DNA from: CAZAPG01 sp964486935
GTDB taxonomy: Bacteria > Chloroflexota > Anaerolineae > 4572-78 > J111
NCBI GenBank assembly: GCA_964486935.1
Contig: CAZAPG010000094.1
Location: forward strand, 1 to 5,566
Reading direction: 5' to 3'
Length of the DNA stretch: 5,566 bases
Shown piece by piece: positions 1-5,498 of this stretch (position 1 is its first letter; every line of letters starts with the position of its first letter). The translations under genes and the position numbers were made by a program. The notes under the pieces were generated by a model, which made no database searches, was not told where the DNA came from, and saw nothing but the letters and a program-made list of their open reading frames with translations.

Positions 1-592
1 TGTAGCCGCGGTCAAACTGCATCCCTTCCACGTATTCGGTTTCAAAGGCCAGGCCTTTGCTCTCTTCAACGGTGATGACGCCATCTTTGCCAACTTTATC
101 CATCACTTCGGCAATCAGCTCGCCAATTTCGCGGTTTTGGGCCGAGATTGAGGCTACGCTGGCAATTTCTTCTTTGGTGTTAATGGAGATGGCCATCTCG
201 CTAATGGCCTGGCTGAGGGCGGCGGTGGCTTTTTCAATACCGCGTTTGAGCAGCATGGGGTTGGCCCCGGCGGCCACGTTTTTCAACCCTTCAGTTACAA
301 TAGCCTGGGCCAGTACGGTGGCGGTGGTGGTGCCATCGCCGGCCACATCGTTGGTTTTGGTGGCGGCCTCTTTTAGCAGTTGAGCGCCCATGTTTTCATA
401 GGGGTCTTCCAGCTCAATTTCCTTGGCCACGGTTACGCCATCGTGGGTAACGGTGGGAGCGCCCCATTTTTTATCCAGGGCCACGTTGCGGCCTTTGGGG
501 CCAAGGGTAGTGGCAACGGCCTGGGCCAGGGTGTCGATGCCCATTTTCAGTTGCCGGCGCGCATCTTCTCTAAACGCAAGTTGTTTAGCCAT
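1..592 (-). CDS. groEL: Chaperonin GroEL (Hsp60), N-terminal part, cut by window edge
   Basis: The 60-kDa chaperonin subunit forms the double-ring ATP-driven folding chamber in the cytosol and works with the GroES lid. The first 197 residues are visible, of roughly 540 usual for the family; the rest lies beyond the left edge. The protein starts MAKQLAFREDARR. Family signatures seen are the phosphate-binding loop GPKGRNV (31-37), the conserved DGV after WGAPTVTH (D51, equivalent to the ATPase Asp52 of E. coli), GDGTTTATV (85-93) and NPMLLKRGIEKA (111-122). The visible part covers the first equatorial and intermediate segments and the start of the apical domain, ending at FDRGY. The start is supported by an AGGAGG Shine-Dalgarno (complement of 601-606) eight bases upstream. 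It lies downstream of groES in the same direction and is probably co-transcribed. The reading frame is intact and nothing unusual is seen in the visible part. Confidence 0.98.
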   Translation of the reverse strand, partial: MAKQLAFREDARRQLKMGIDTLAQAVATTLGPKGRNVALDKKWGAPTVTHDGVTVAKEIELEDPYENMGAQLLKEAATKTNDVAGDGTTTATVLAQAIVTEGLKNVAAGANPMLLKRGIEKATAALSQAISEMAISINTKEEIASVASISAQNREIGELIAEVMDKVGKDGVITVEESKGLAFETEYVEGMQFDRGY

Positions 593-642
593 TGAATTAT
601 CCTCCTGATAACCTTATAGTTTATGCAAGTTTGTGGTAATTA

Positions 643-685
643 GTGATTGGTAATTGTAAATTCTTAATTACTATTTACCAATTAC
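643..685. repeat. Imperfect inverted repeat in groES-groEL spacer
   Basis: The 93-base spacer between groES and groEL is very AT-rich and holds an inverted repeat. The left arm GTGATTGGTAA (643-653) pairs with TTACCAATTAC (675-685) with one non-Watson-Crick position out of 11, leaving a 21-base loop. A competing inner stem is GTAATT (650-655) with AATTAC (666-671). A related motif GGTAATT also occurs directly repeated at 635-641 and 649-655. The right arm abuts the groES stop codon. It could be an mRNA stem-loop affecting processing or stability of the groES-groEL transcript, or a copy of a small dispersed intergenic repeat. There is no U-run on the groES-reading strand that would make it a clear terminator. 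Confidence 0.5.
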
Positions 686-985
686 TTATGATTCTACAAT
701 CGCCAGAATATCGCTTTCGCGCATAATTAAATTTTTGGTGCCGTTGTGTTTAATTTCGGTGCCGGCGTATTTGGCAAACAGAACCCGGTCGCCAACTTTT
801 ACTTCAAGGGGTTGGCGCTCGCCCTTGTCATTAAAAAGACCGGCACCCACGGCCAGCACTTTGCCTTCCATGGGTTTTTCTTTGGCGGTTTCGGGCAGGT
901 AAATGCCAGAAGCGGTGGTTTCGTCGCGCTCAATCGGCTCTACCCAAACCCGGTCACCCAACGGACGCAGTTTTAAAGATGTCAT
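686..985 (-). CDS. groES: Co-chaperonin GroES (Hsp10)
   Basis: This is the heptameric lid of the GroEL chamber, acting in the cytosol. The 99-residue product has the usual family length. It begins MTSLKLRPLGDRVWVEP, matching the conserved N-terminal 'I(R/K)PLxDRV' strand. The mobile loop follows at about residues 18-34 (ERDETTASGIYLPETAK), carrying the GroEL-binding hydrophobic GIYLP. Next come the EGKVLAVG strand (40-47), the VGDRVLFAKYAGTEIK block (64-79) and the C-terminal MRESDILAIVE. The start at 985 is set by a near-perfect Shine-Dalgarno (AAGGAGGT, complement of 991-998) five bases upstream. It is followed by groEL after 93 bases, the classic groES-groEL order. Regulation is unclear: heat-shock control is expected for the family, but no complete CIRCE element is seen upstream. 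Confidence 0.98.
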   Translation of the reverse strand: MTSLKLRPLGDRVWVEPIERDETTASGIYLPETAKEKPMEGKVLAVGAGLFNDKGERQPLEVKVGDRVLFAKYAGTEIKHNGTKNLIMRESDILAIVES

Positions 986-1193
986 CTTTAACCTCCTTAT
1001 TTGATTTAAACCCTAAAGTTTGATTTGTTTTTTTCAATTTATTAGTGAGGAAAACTTTTGCGGCGAGGCTGTTAAAGCATAACGGCAGTAGCCAAAGATA
1101 ACAGGCGGCTGCACGTCGCGCTTGACGGCCAACACCCGGAAGTTTCTCTTTAACTACCAATGTACTTACAACCGAAAATATTAATTGATGAGT

Positions 1194-1211
1194 GTTAGAA
1201 TTGCGTTAGAA
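1194..1211. repeat. Direct repeat GTTAGAA, one helical turn apart
   Basis: GTTAGAA occurs at 1194-1200 and again at 1205-1211, so the two copies start 11 bases apart and would lie on the same DNA face. Tandem heptamers at this spacing are a common layout for dimeric regulators binding as head-to-tail protomers. The site lies between the groESL start and the plus-strand promoter and could serve either. Both copies sit in AT-rich DNA, so chance remains a real possibility. Confidence 0.3.
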
Positions 1212-1358
1212 CCATACTAGATTTTTTGTTAAAAGGTAGTTTGACTTTTTGACAAATTACTGCCTGACCCAACCTGTTTTTTGAGGCCAATTCAGTTGAG
1301 AATTACAAGAATATGTCAAGTAAATTTCTTTCCGCATTATGTCTAAAACTTGTTTTTA

Positions 1359-1367
1359 TGTTATAAT
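1359..1367 (+). promoter_or_regulatory. Extended -10 promoter for the HTH-kinase-TPR operon
   Basis: TGTTATAAT at 1359-1367 is a perfect extended -10 (TGn followed by TATAAT at 1362-1367). No good TTGACA-like -35 is found at 15-19 bases upstream, which suits an extended -10 promoter. Transcription would begin near 1373-1375, giving a leader of about 98 bases before the ATG at 1472. The leader contains the strong stem-loop at 1384-1452. Confidence 0.6.
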
Positions 1368-1383
1368 CAAACAGAGATTAAAC

Positions 1384-1452
1384 GGGGTGCGTCCCCCAAT
1401 TGCGGGCACGGTGCTGCATGTCAGGTGTATTGTTTGCCCGCAGGGACACCCC
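1384..1452 (+). promoter_or_regulatory. Long two-part stem-loop in the 5' leader of the HTH regulator gene
   Basis: The outer stem pairs GGGGTG (1384-1389) with CACCCC (1447-1452). After a two-base bulge (1390-1391) it continues TCCC (1392-1395) with GGGA (1443-1446), 10 pairs in all. Five unpaired bases (1396-1400) follow on the left only. Then comes a perfect 8-pair stem, TGCGGGCA (1401-1408) with TGCCCGCA (1435-1442), closing a 26-base loop (1409-1434). The structure starts about 10 bases after the predicted transcription start and ends 7 bases before the Shine-Dalgarno. There is no U-run after it, so it is not an intrinsic terminator. It could control translation or mRNA stability, sense a ligand, or serve at the DNA level as an operator for the tandem-HTH protein encoded next. 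It does not match any riboswitch class that I recognise. Confidence 0.6.
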
Positions 1453-1459
1453 ATGAGAT

Positions 1460-1465
1460 GGGAGG
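1460..1465 (+). promoter_or_regulatory. Ribosome binding site deciding the start at 1472
   Basis: GGGAGG at 1460-1465 lies six bases before the ATG at 1472. It distinguishes this start from two out-of-frame ATGs just upstream (1453 and 1458) and from the in-frame internal ATG at 1508. Confidence 0.75.
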
Positions 1466-1471
1466 CAAATC

Positions 1472-2164
1472 ATGCCGGACTCCTCGTTGTTGGTAGAAAA
1501 TAAGGCCATGCTGCGCCGCAAAATTTTAGGCGTAAAAATAAGGCATGCCCGCATTAGAGCGGGTTTGAATCTAAAAGATGTGGGGCAGGCGCTGGGTCTA
1601 TCGGCAGACCTGGTATCTGATATTGAATTTGGACGGCGCGACGTTTCATTACCCCAGTTAGAGGTGATGGCCCTGATTTTTAGCGTTCCCCTGATTTACT
1701 TTTGGTCCGATGACCCCATAGAAGAACCCAATCTGAATTTTCCTACCCAAGAGGCTATGTCGCTGCGCAACAGGATTATTGGCGCGCTGCTACGCCAGGC
1801 CAGAACCGAAGCCGGCCGCTCGCAAGAGGAATTGGCTAACCTGTTGGGTATCCCCGCCAGCCGAATTTCCAGCTACGAATTTGGCAAAATGGAAATTCCC
1901 CTGCCAGAACTGGAACATATGGCCGAACACTTGAATGTCTCTTTAGATTATTTTATGGACCAGGGCATTGCAACCAATAATTCTGGCGGCCGCGAGACAA
2001 CCCTCGACGAGATCAACCAGTTTTCTCAACTGCCCGAAGAATTGCGCGATTTCGTCTCGAACCCGGCCAACATTTTGTATATCAACATTGCCATGAAATT
2101 AAGCGAACTTTCGGCCGACACCCTCCGCGCCCTGGCCGAAGGATTGCTGGAAGTTACATACTAA
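1472..2164 (+). CDS. Tandem-HTH (two XRE-type domains) transcriptional regulator
   Basis: This is a probable cytosolic DNA-binding regulator of 230 residues with two Cro/C1-type (XRE) helix-turn-helix domains. The first spans about residues 16-78, with its HTH core at 34-54 (VGQALGLSADLVSDIEFG part). The second spans about 100-163, with its core at 118-138 (LANLLGIPASRISSYEFG part). The two halves align without gaps at an offset of 84 residues, with about 27 identities in 70 positions by eye, so they are an internal duplication. Both end in an aromatic hydrophobic strip (LIYF, LDYF). The remaining 65 or so residues (about 166-230) carry no recognised domain but hold a helical segment rich in Leu and Glu (187-228) that may dimerise or sense a partner. 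It is the first gene of the operon, 19 bases ahead of the GAF/kinase gene, and may act as that protein's output. Its leader hairpin suggests extra control, possibly autoregulation. The regulated genes are unknown. Confidence 0.88.
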   Translation: MPDSSLLVENKAMLRRKILGVKIRHARIRAGLNLKDVGQALGLSADLVSDIEFGRRDVSLPQLEVMALIFSVPLIYFWSDDPIEEPNLNFPTQEAMSLRNRIIGALLRQARTEAGRSQEELANLLGIPASRISSYEFGKMEIPLPELEHMAEHLNVSLDYFMDQGIATNNSGGRETTLDEINQFSQLPEELRDFVSNPANILYINIAMKLSELSADTLRALAEGLLEVTY

Positions 2165-2183
2165 CCACGATTGGATACACGGT

Positions 2184-3881
2184 ATGAGTGAGCAACCTTT
2201 GTATCAATCATCCTCTGCCGCTGCCGCCGCAGCTAAACCCTCGGTAATTGACGAACTGTTTGACCTGGCCGCATCGCGCAATCTGGATGTCATGCTGGGT
2301 AAAGCCCTCAGAATGACAATTCGATTACTGGGCGCCGAAGCCGGTTCCGTTCTATTTCAAGCCCAATCTCCCATTAATATTCGCTCCGGCGCCTTCAGGC
2401 AAGAAGCCCTGGTTCGGATTCAGCGCTGGGAAGAAGTTATCCGCAAGCGGCTGCAAACCAGCACCTGGAACATTACCGCCATTGCCACCCTGCCCGTATC
2501 TGTTTCAAAACTCAGCGATAGCAAGCTGGTGTTAATTAATGTGCCGCTGGTGCAGGGTACCAAAGTAGTCGGCTCGCTCAGTTTTGTGCTGCCCCCCGGC
2601 AGTACCCTTGATGAAAGCCAGCGTAGCCTGCTCAAACGGATGGCGGTGGGGTTGGGTCAATTGGCCTCGCTGGTGGCCGAGCTGGAACTGGCCAACCATC
2701 GCCTGCACCAAATTAGCGTTTTTTACGATGTAGGCCAGGCCCTGGTGACGACATTTGATATTGCCCAACTGTTGGCCGATGCCATGCAACTGGCGGCCAA
2801 CGTTATCGACGCCGGCGCCGCCTCGATTATGCTGGTTGATGAGGAGCGTAAAGAGCTGGTGTTTAAAGTAAGTCACGGCCATAAAGGCCACATGCTGCGC
2901 CAGCAACGCATCCCCCTTGATGAAGGCATTGCCGGTTGGGTAGTGCGCCACGGACGCCCGGTTATTGCCAACGATGCCCGCGCTGATTCTCGCTTTAGCC
3001 ACCGGGTAGATGTGCGCACCGGCTTTTTAACGCAATCAATTGCCGCCGTGCCTCTAAAAATTAAAGGGCGCATCATCGGCGTATTAGAGGTGTTGAACAA
3101 ATACTCCGGCCAGGGCTTTAATCAGGAAGACATCCAACTGATGAACTCTATTGCCACCCAGGCCGCCATTGCCATTGAAAATGCCCGGTTGTATGAGGAA
3201 TTAAAAGACCAGCACACCCAGATTATTTTTGACCAGGATAACGCCCGCCGCGAACTGACCCGAAAGCTGCAAGATGGCCCCATGCAACTTTTAACCGCCA
3301 TCAGCATGGGGCTGGAGCATTTGGAACGATTGAGCCTTAACGCCAACCCCCAGGTGGTGCAAAATGAAATTGGCGCGCTGCATAACCTGATTCATCAGGC
3401 TATTCGGGCCAACCACAAAATGATGTTTGAATTGCGCCCTCTGACTCTGGAAACCGAGGGGTTAATCGCCGCGCTAAATCAATATGCCAATCAACTTCGC
3501 CATTCAGAAAACTTTACCCTGCACTACAAACCCGTTGAAGCAGCCGATTACAATCCAAAAACATCGGCGGCCCTGTTTTTTATTATTCAAGAAGCGGTTA
3601 ACAATATCAGACGCCATGCCAAGGCCGGCCAGGTTTGGTTGTCGCTGGATGTTAGAAACAACTATTTTATCACCACCATCAGAGACGACGGGCAAGGCTT
3701 TGATATTAAGCAGCTTGATGAACCCAATAACCGGCGGCCCCATTTTGGCATTGCCAGCATGAGAGAGCAAGCCGCTTCGGTGGGGGCCAAGCTGCAAATA
3801 AATTCCAGCACCGCCGAGCCAAACCGCGGCACAATTGTGCAGGTAGTATTGCCCTGGCCGCCCCAGGCATCGTTAGCGTAA
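2184..3881 (+). CDS. GAF-domain sensor histidine kinase homologue lacking the usual phospho-accepting His
   Basis: This is a soluble sensor-kinase-like protein of 565 residues with no membrane segment or signal peptide. After a low-complexity Ser/Ala start (9-18) comes a divergent GAF-like region (about 22-165). A clear GAF domain follows (about 185-336; IPLDEGIAGWVVRHGRPVIA at 243-262, LEVLNKY at 301-307). Next is a HisKA_3-like dimerisation region (about 350-425), including the typical ELRPLTLETEGL (416-427). The HATPase_c domain runs from about 460 to 558, with N-box EAVNNIRRHAKA (470-481), G1 box DDGQGFD (501-507) and G2 region HFGIASMREQA (520-530). In the H-box the family pattern 'R-E-L-H-D' reads R-K-L-Q-D, so Gln363 (CAA, 3270-3272) replaces the phospho-histidine. 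ATP binding looks intact, so it may be a pseudokinase, an allosteric ATPase, or a kinase using another residue. The start at 2184 has only a weak Shine-Dalgarno and may depend on coupling to the upstream gene. No response regulator is nearby. Confidence 0.88.
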   Translation: MSEQPLYQSSSAAAAAAKPSVIDELFDLAASRNLDVMLGKALRMTIRLLGAEAGSVLFQAQSPINIRSGAFRQEALVRIQRWEEVIRKRLQTSTWNITAIATLPVSVSKLSDSKLVLINVPLVQGTKVVGSLSFVLPPGSTLDESQRSLLKRMAVGLGQLASLVAELELANHRLHQISVFYDVGQALVTTFDIAQLLADAMQLAANVIDAGAASIMLVDEERKELVFKVSHGHKGHMLRQQRIPLDEGIAGWVVRHGRPVIANDARADSRFSHRVDVRTGFLTQSIAAVPLKIKGRIIGVLEVLNKYSGQGFNQEDIQLMNSIATQAAIAIENARLYEELKDQHTQIIFDQDNARRELTRKLQDGPMQLLTAISMGLEHLERLSLNANPQVVQNEIGALHNLIHQAIRANHKMMFELRPLTLETEGLIAALNQYANQLRHSENFTLHYKPVEAADYNPKTSAALFFIIQEAVNNIRRHAKAGQVWLSLDVRNNYFITTIRDDGQGFDIKQLDEPNNRRPHFGIASMREQAASVGAKLQINSSTAEPNRGTIVQVVLPWPPQASLA

Positions 3882-3899
3882 ATTGACAGGATAATCGAC

Positions 3900-4475
3900 A
3901 TGTCCCAAAAATTACACCAGGAAGGCGTTGAACTATTCCGCAAAGGCAAAATTGAAGAGGCGCTCGACCGGCTAAACCAGGCCCTGGCCGCTGCCGCAGA
4001 CAACTCGCTCCGCGCTGCCGAAATTTACAATGATTTGGGCGTGGTTCACCGGGAATTAGAAGATTACCCGGCCGCCCACCAGGCCCTTGACGAAGCCAAC
4101 GCCAGGTTCGCCGCGCTCGATAACCAAAAGGGGCTGGCCCAGGTTTTGGGCAACCGCGCCGCCGTTTTTGAGGCCGAAGGGCAATTGGAAGAGGCCGTAG
4201 ACGCCTACAAAGAATCGGCCTCGATGCTGGAGGAGTTGGGCGAAAGCGAAATGGCCATGTACGTGTGGCAGGCCGTTAGCCGCCTGCGAACCAAACAAGG
4301 GCAATACATTGCCGCCATTGGCGCTTACGAAGAGGGCGTCAGCAAAATGCCCAAAAGCTCATTTAAGCGCAAAGTTCTGGAAAAGATATTAAAAGCGCCC
4401 GCCAGCCTGCTGGGCGGCTCAACCGCCGGCGGCAAATCTGATGACGACAACGACGATGACAGCGACGAAAAATGA
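3900..4475 (+). CDS. TPR-repeat protein with acidic tail
   Basis: This is a 191-residue cytosolic protein made mostly of tetratricopeptide repeats, helical hairpins that bind other proteins. Repeats can be placed at about residues 3-33 (GVELFRKGKIEEALDRLNQA), 39-73 (YNDLGVVHRELEDYPAAHQA), 79-113 (GNRAAVFEAEGQLEEAVDAY) and 117-150 (QAVSRLRTKQGQYIAAIGAY). A basic and hydrophobic linker (154-172) leads to a Gly/Ser stretch and a strongly acidic C-terminus (DDDNDDDSDEK). There is no signal peptide or enzymatic motif. The ATG at 3900 has AGGA (3888-3891) eight bases upstream. It begins 18 bases after the GAF/kinase gene, so it is almost certainly co-transcribed. A role as adaptor or scaffold for the kinase-like protein or the HTH regulator is an inference from context only. 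Confidence 0.88.
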   Translation: MSQKLHQEGVELFRKGKIEEALDRLNQALAAAADNSLRAAEIYNDLGVVHRELEDYPAAHQALDEANARFAALDNQKGLAQVLGNRAAVFEAEGQLEEAVDAYKESASMLEELGESEMAMYVWQAVSRLRTKQGQYIAAIGAYEEGVSKMPKSSFKRKVLEKILKAPASLLGGSTAGGKSDDDNDDDSDEK

Positions 4476-4640
4476 AGTCAGTTTAGCAAAAGGTTCAAAG
4501 GGAGCCGCCCTGATGCCGGGGTATCAGACACAAGGGTGTTTGTACCCGACACGGGTGAAAATGGGGGGACAGCCCCTACCCAAAAGGCGGGCACAGGCAA
4601 GCCCCCCGGCCTGCGGCGCATTTTCTGAGGAGATGGTCCA
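4476..4640. other. 165-base spacer with several short hairpins, possible intergenic repeat
   Basis: No gene is supported here. The gap is far longer than the 18-19 base gaps upstream. It contains short palindromes: CTGAT (4510-4514) with ATCAG (4523-4527), ACCCG (4544-4548) with CGGGT (4552-4556) around a three-base loop, and CAGGC (4594-4598) with GCCTG (4609-4613). A G6 run (4563-4568) could pair with the C6 run at 4602-4607. On the minus strand part of it reads GGGTAGGGGCTGTCCCCC, a style I associate with dispersed intergenic repeats, though I cannot confirm it. No U-tract terminator and no clear promoter were found. At its right end GAGGAG (4627-4632) is the ribosome binding site for the gene at 4641. 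Confidence 0.5.
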
Positions 4641-5492
4641 ATGAAGCGGTATGTCAACAACCCTATAAAAATATTCCTGGCCCTGCTGATAGGGCTTATT
4701 TTTACCCACTCATCGGCCAGCGCGGCCAATCCTCCCCGGTTGCGGGTACTCCACGCCGCGCCTGGTTTATCCAATTTAGACATCTACCTGAGCGACACCC
4801 TGTTTTTTGAAAATATCTTCTACACCTACCTGTCAGATTACGCTCCGGCCAATCCCGGCGACCAGACGATCAAAGTTCGGCCCGCCGGAGCCAGCCCCAG
4901 AGACCCCACCCTGCTTGAAGTAAGCACACCCTATAACCAGGACCAGGATTACACGGTTATTGCCGCCGGCCGGCAGGGCGACATTCAACGCTGGCGGCTG
5001 GAGGATGACAACCAGAATTTACCGGGAACCGGCACGGCCAAGGTTAGAATTGTGCACGCCGCGTTTGGCACCCCCACCACCGAGTTTTGCCTGGCCGATG
5101 TGTGTCGCACCCTGGCTTTTCAGCAAGATACCGGCTATTTTTTAATGGACCCCGGCACCTACAAACCGGTTGTGCGAATTAACGACCCGGAAAATATTCC
5201 AATTACTATCCCCCCGCTGATACTGCTGGATAACAGCATTCACACCGTTTTTTTGGTTGGCGAAAAACACATGCAGCCCAGGCTTGAACTGCTCTACTCG
5301 TTTGATGCCGGCGAGCCAGACCTTAATCCCCACCCCTCGCACCCCGATGATGGCGCAGCCCCACCCCCCGCTTATCCGCCCGTATCGGGCGCGTTTCTCT
5401 CGCCCCAACTGCTGGGCGTTGTGGCCGGCGTAATAATGATAATGATAGGGGGGATGGGCTTTTGGCTAACCAGCCGCCGGCAGAAAAGTTAA
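4641..5492 (+). CDS. Secreted, C-terminally anchored DUF4397 protein
   Basis: This is an exported protein of 283 residues. The N-terminus is a signal peptide: basic MKRYVNNPIK, a hydrophobic core at about 11-21, and a likely cleavage after SASA (28). The exported part carries two DUF4397-type beta-rich units, beginning RLRVLHAAPGLSNLDIYL (33-50) and AKVRIVHAAFGTPTTEFCL (133-151). DUF4397 has no known biochemical function; members are cell-surface or secreted proteins. Cys150 and Cys155 could form a small disulfide loop. A proline-rich linker (about 224-247) leads to PPVSG (246-250), a hydrophobic segment (about 255-276) and a basic end (SRRQKS). That layout fits a membrane anchor or a sortase-type sorting signal with an atypical motif. 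The start has GAGGAG (4627-4632) eight bases upstream. The 165-base gap suggests it may be a transcription unit separate from the genes upstream. Confidence 0.85.
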   Translation: MKRYVNNPIKIFLALLIGLIFTHSSASAANPPRLRVLHAAPGLSNLDIYLSDTLFFENIFYTYLSDYAPANPGDQTIKVRPAGASPRDPTLLEVSTPYNQDQDYTVIAAGRQGDIQRWRLEDDNQNLPGTGTAKVRIVHAAFGTPTTEFCLADVCRTLAFQQDTGYFLMDPGTYKPVVRINDPENIPITIPPLILLDNSIHTVFLVGEKHMQPRLELLYSFDAGEPDLNPHPSHPDDGAAPPPAYPPVSGAFLSPQLLGVVAGVIMIMIGGMGFWLTSRRQKS

Positions 5493-5498
5493 AAAGTA

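Larger units (their letters stand above)
986..1471. other. Divergent intergenic region between groESL and the plus-strand operon
   Basis: This stretch of 486 bases has no supported gene. On the left is the groES Shine-Dalgarno (991-998, minus strand). A tract around 1060-1140 is more GC-rich than its surroundings and may fold weakly (1085-1093 with 1104-1112, 9 positions with one mismatch and one G-U). Positions 1141-1380 are AT-rich. An 11-base-spaced direct repeat GTTAGAA lies at 1194-1200 and 1205-1211. TTGACT and TTGACA (1241-1246, 1249-1254) are promoter-like hexamers with no matching -10 on the plus strand. The right end holds an extended -10 promoter, a long stem-loop and the ribosome binding site for the gene at 1472, listed separately. 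No convincing sigma-70 promoter for groESL was found on the minus strand. Confidence 0.7.

Noticed and set aside
57..608. Plus-strand open frames opposite groEL
   Set aside because: They are antisense shadows of a clearly conserved groEL frame.
954..1160. Minus-strand open frame of 68 codons overlapping the groES start
   Set aside because: It runs out of frame through the groES Shine-Dalgarno and start, has no ribosome binding site of its own, and its product has no recognisable family features.
1172..1198. Possible CIRCE element (HrcA operator) upstream of groES
   Set aside because: Only one arm resembles the consensus (GAGTGTTAG). The nine bases where the other arm should be (1172-1180) read CCGAAAATA and do not match.
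1241..1254. TTGACT and TTGACA as -35 boxes on the plus strand
   Set aside because: No TATAAT-like hexamer lies 16-18 bases downstream of either (CTGACC and ACCTGT at 17 bases).
1291..1319. TTGACA on the minus strand (complement of 1314-1319) as a groESL promoter
   Set aside because: The -10 position at 17 bases reads ACTGAA, and the resulting leader would be over 290 bases long.
2420..3100. Minus-strand open frames of up to 156 codons across the kinase gene
   Set aside because: They lie opposite recognisable GAF domains, their products show no conserved motifs, and the plus-strand frame is continuous.
4602..4625. Intrinsic terminator after the TPR gene (GC-rich bases followed by TTTT)
   Set aside because: The local stem is only three to four base pairs and the T-run has four bases, so it is too weak to call.
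4441..4644. Plus-strand open frame of 67 codons bridging the TPR gene end and the spacer
   Set aside because: It starts inside the acidic tail of the TPR protein in another frame, has no Shine-Dalgarno, and its product is low-complexity.
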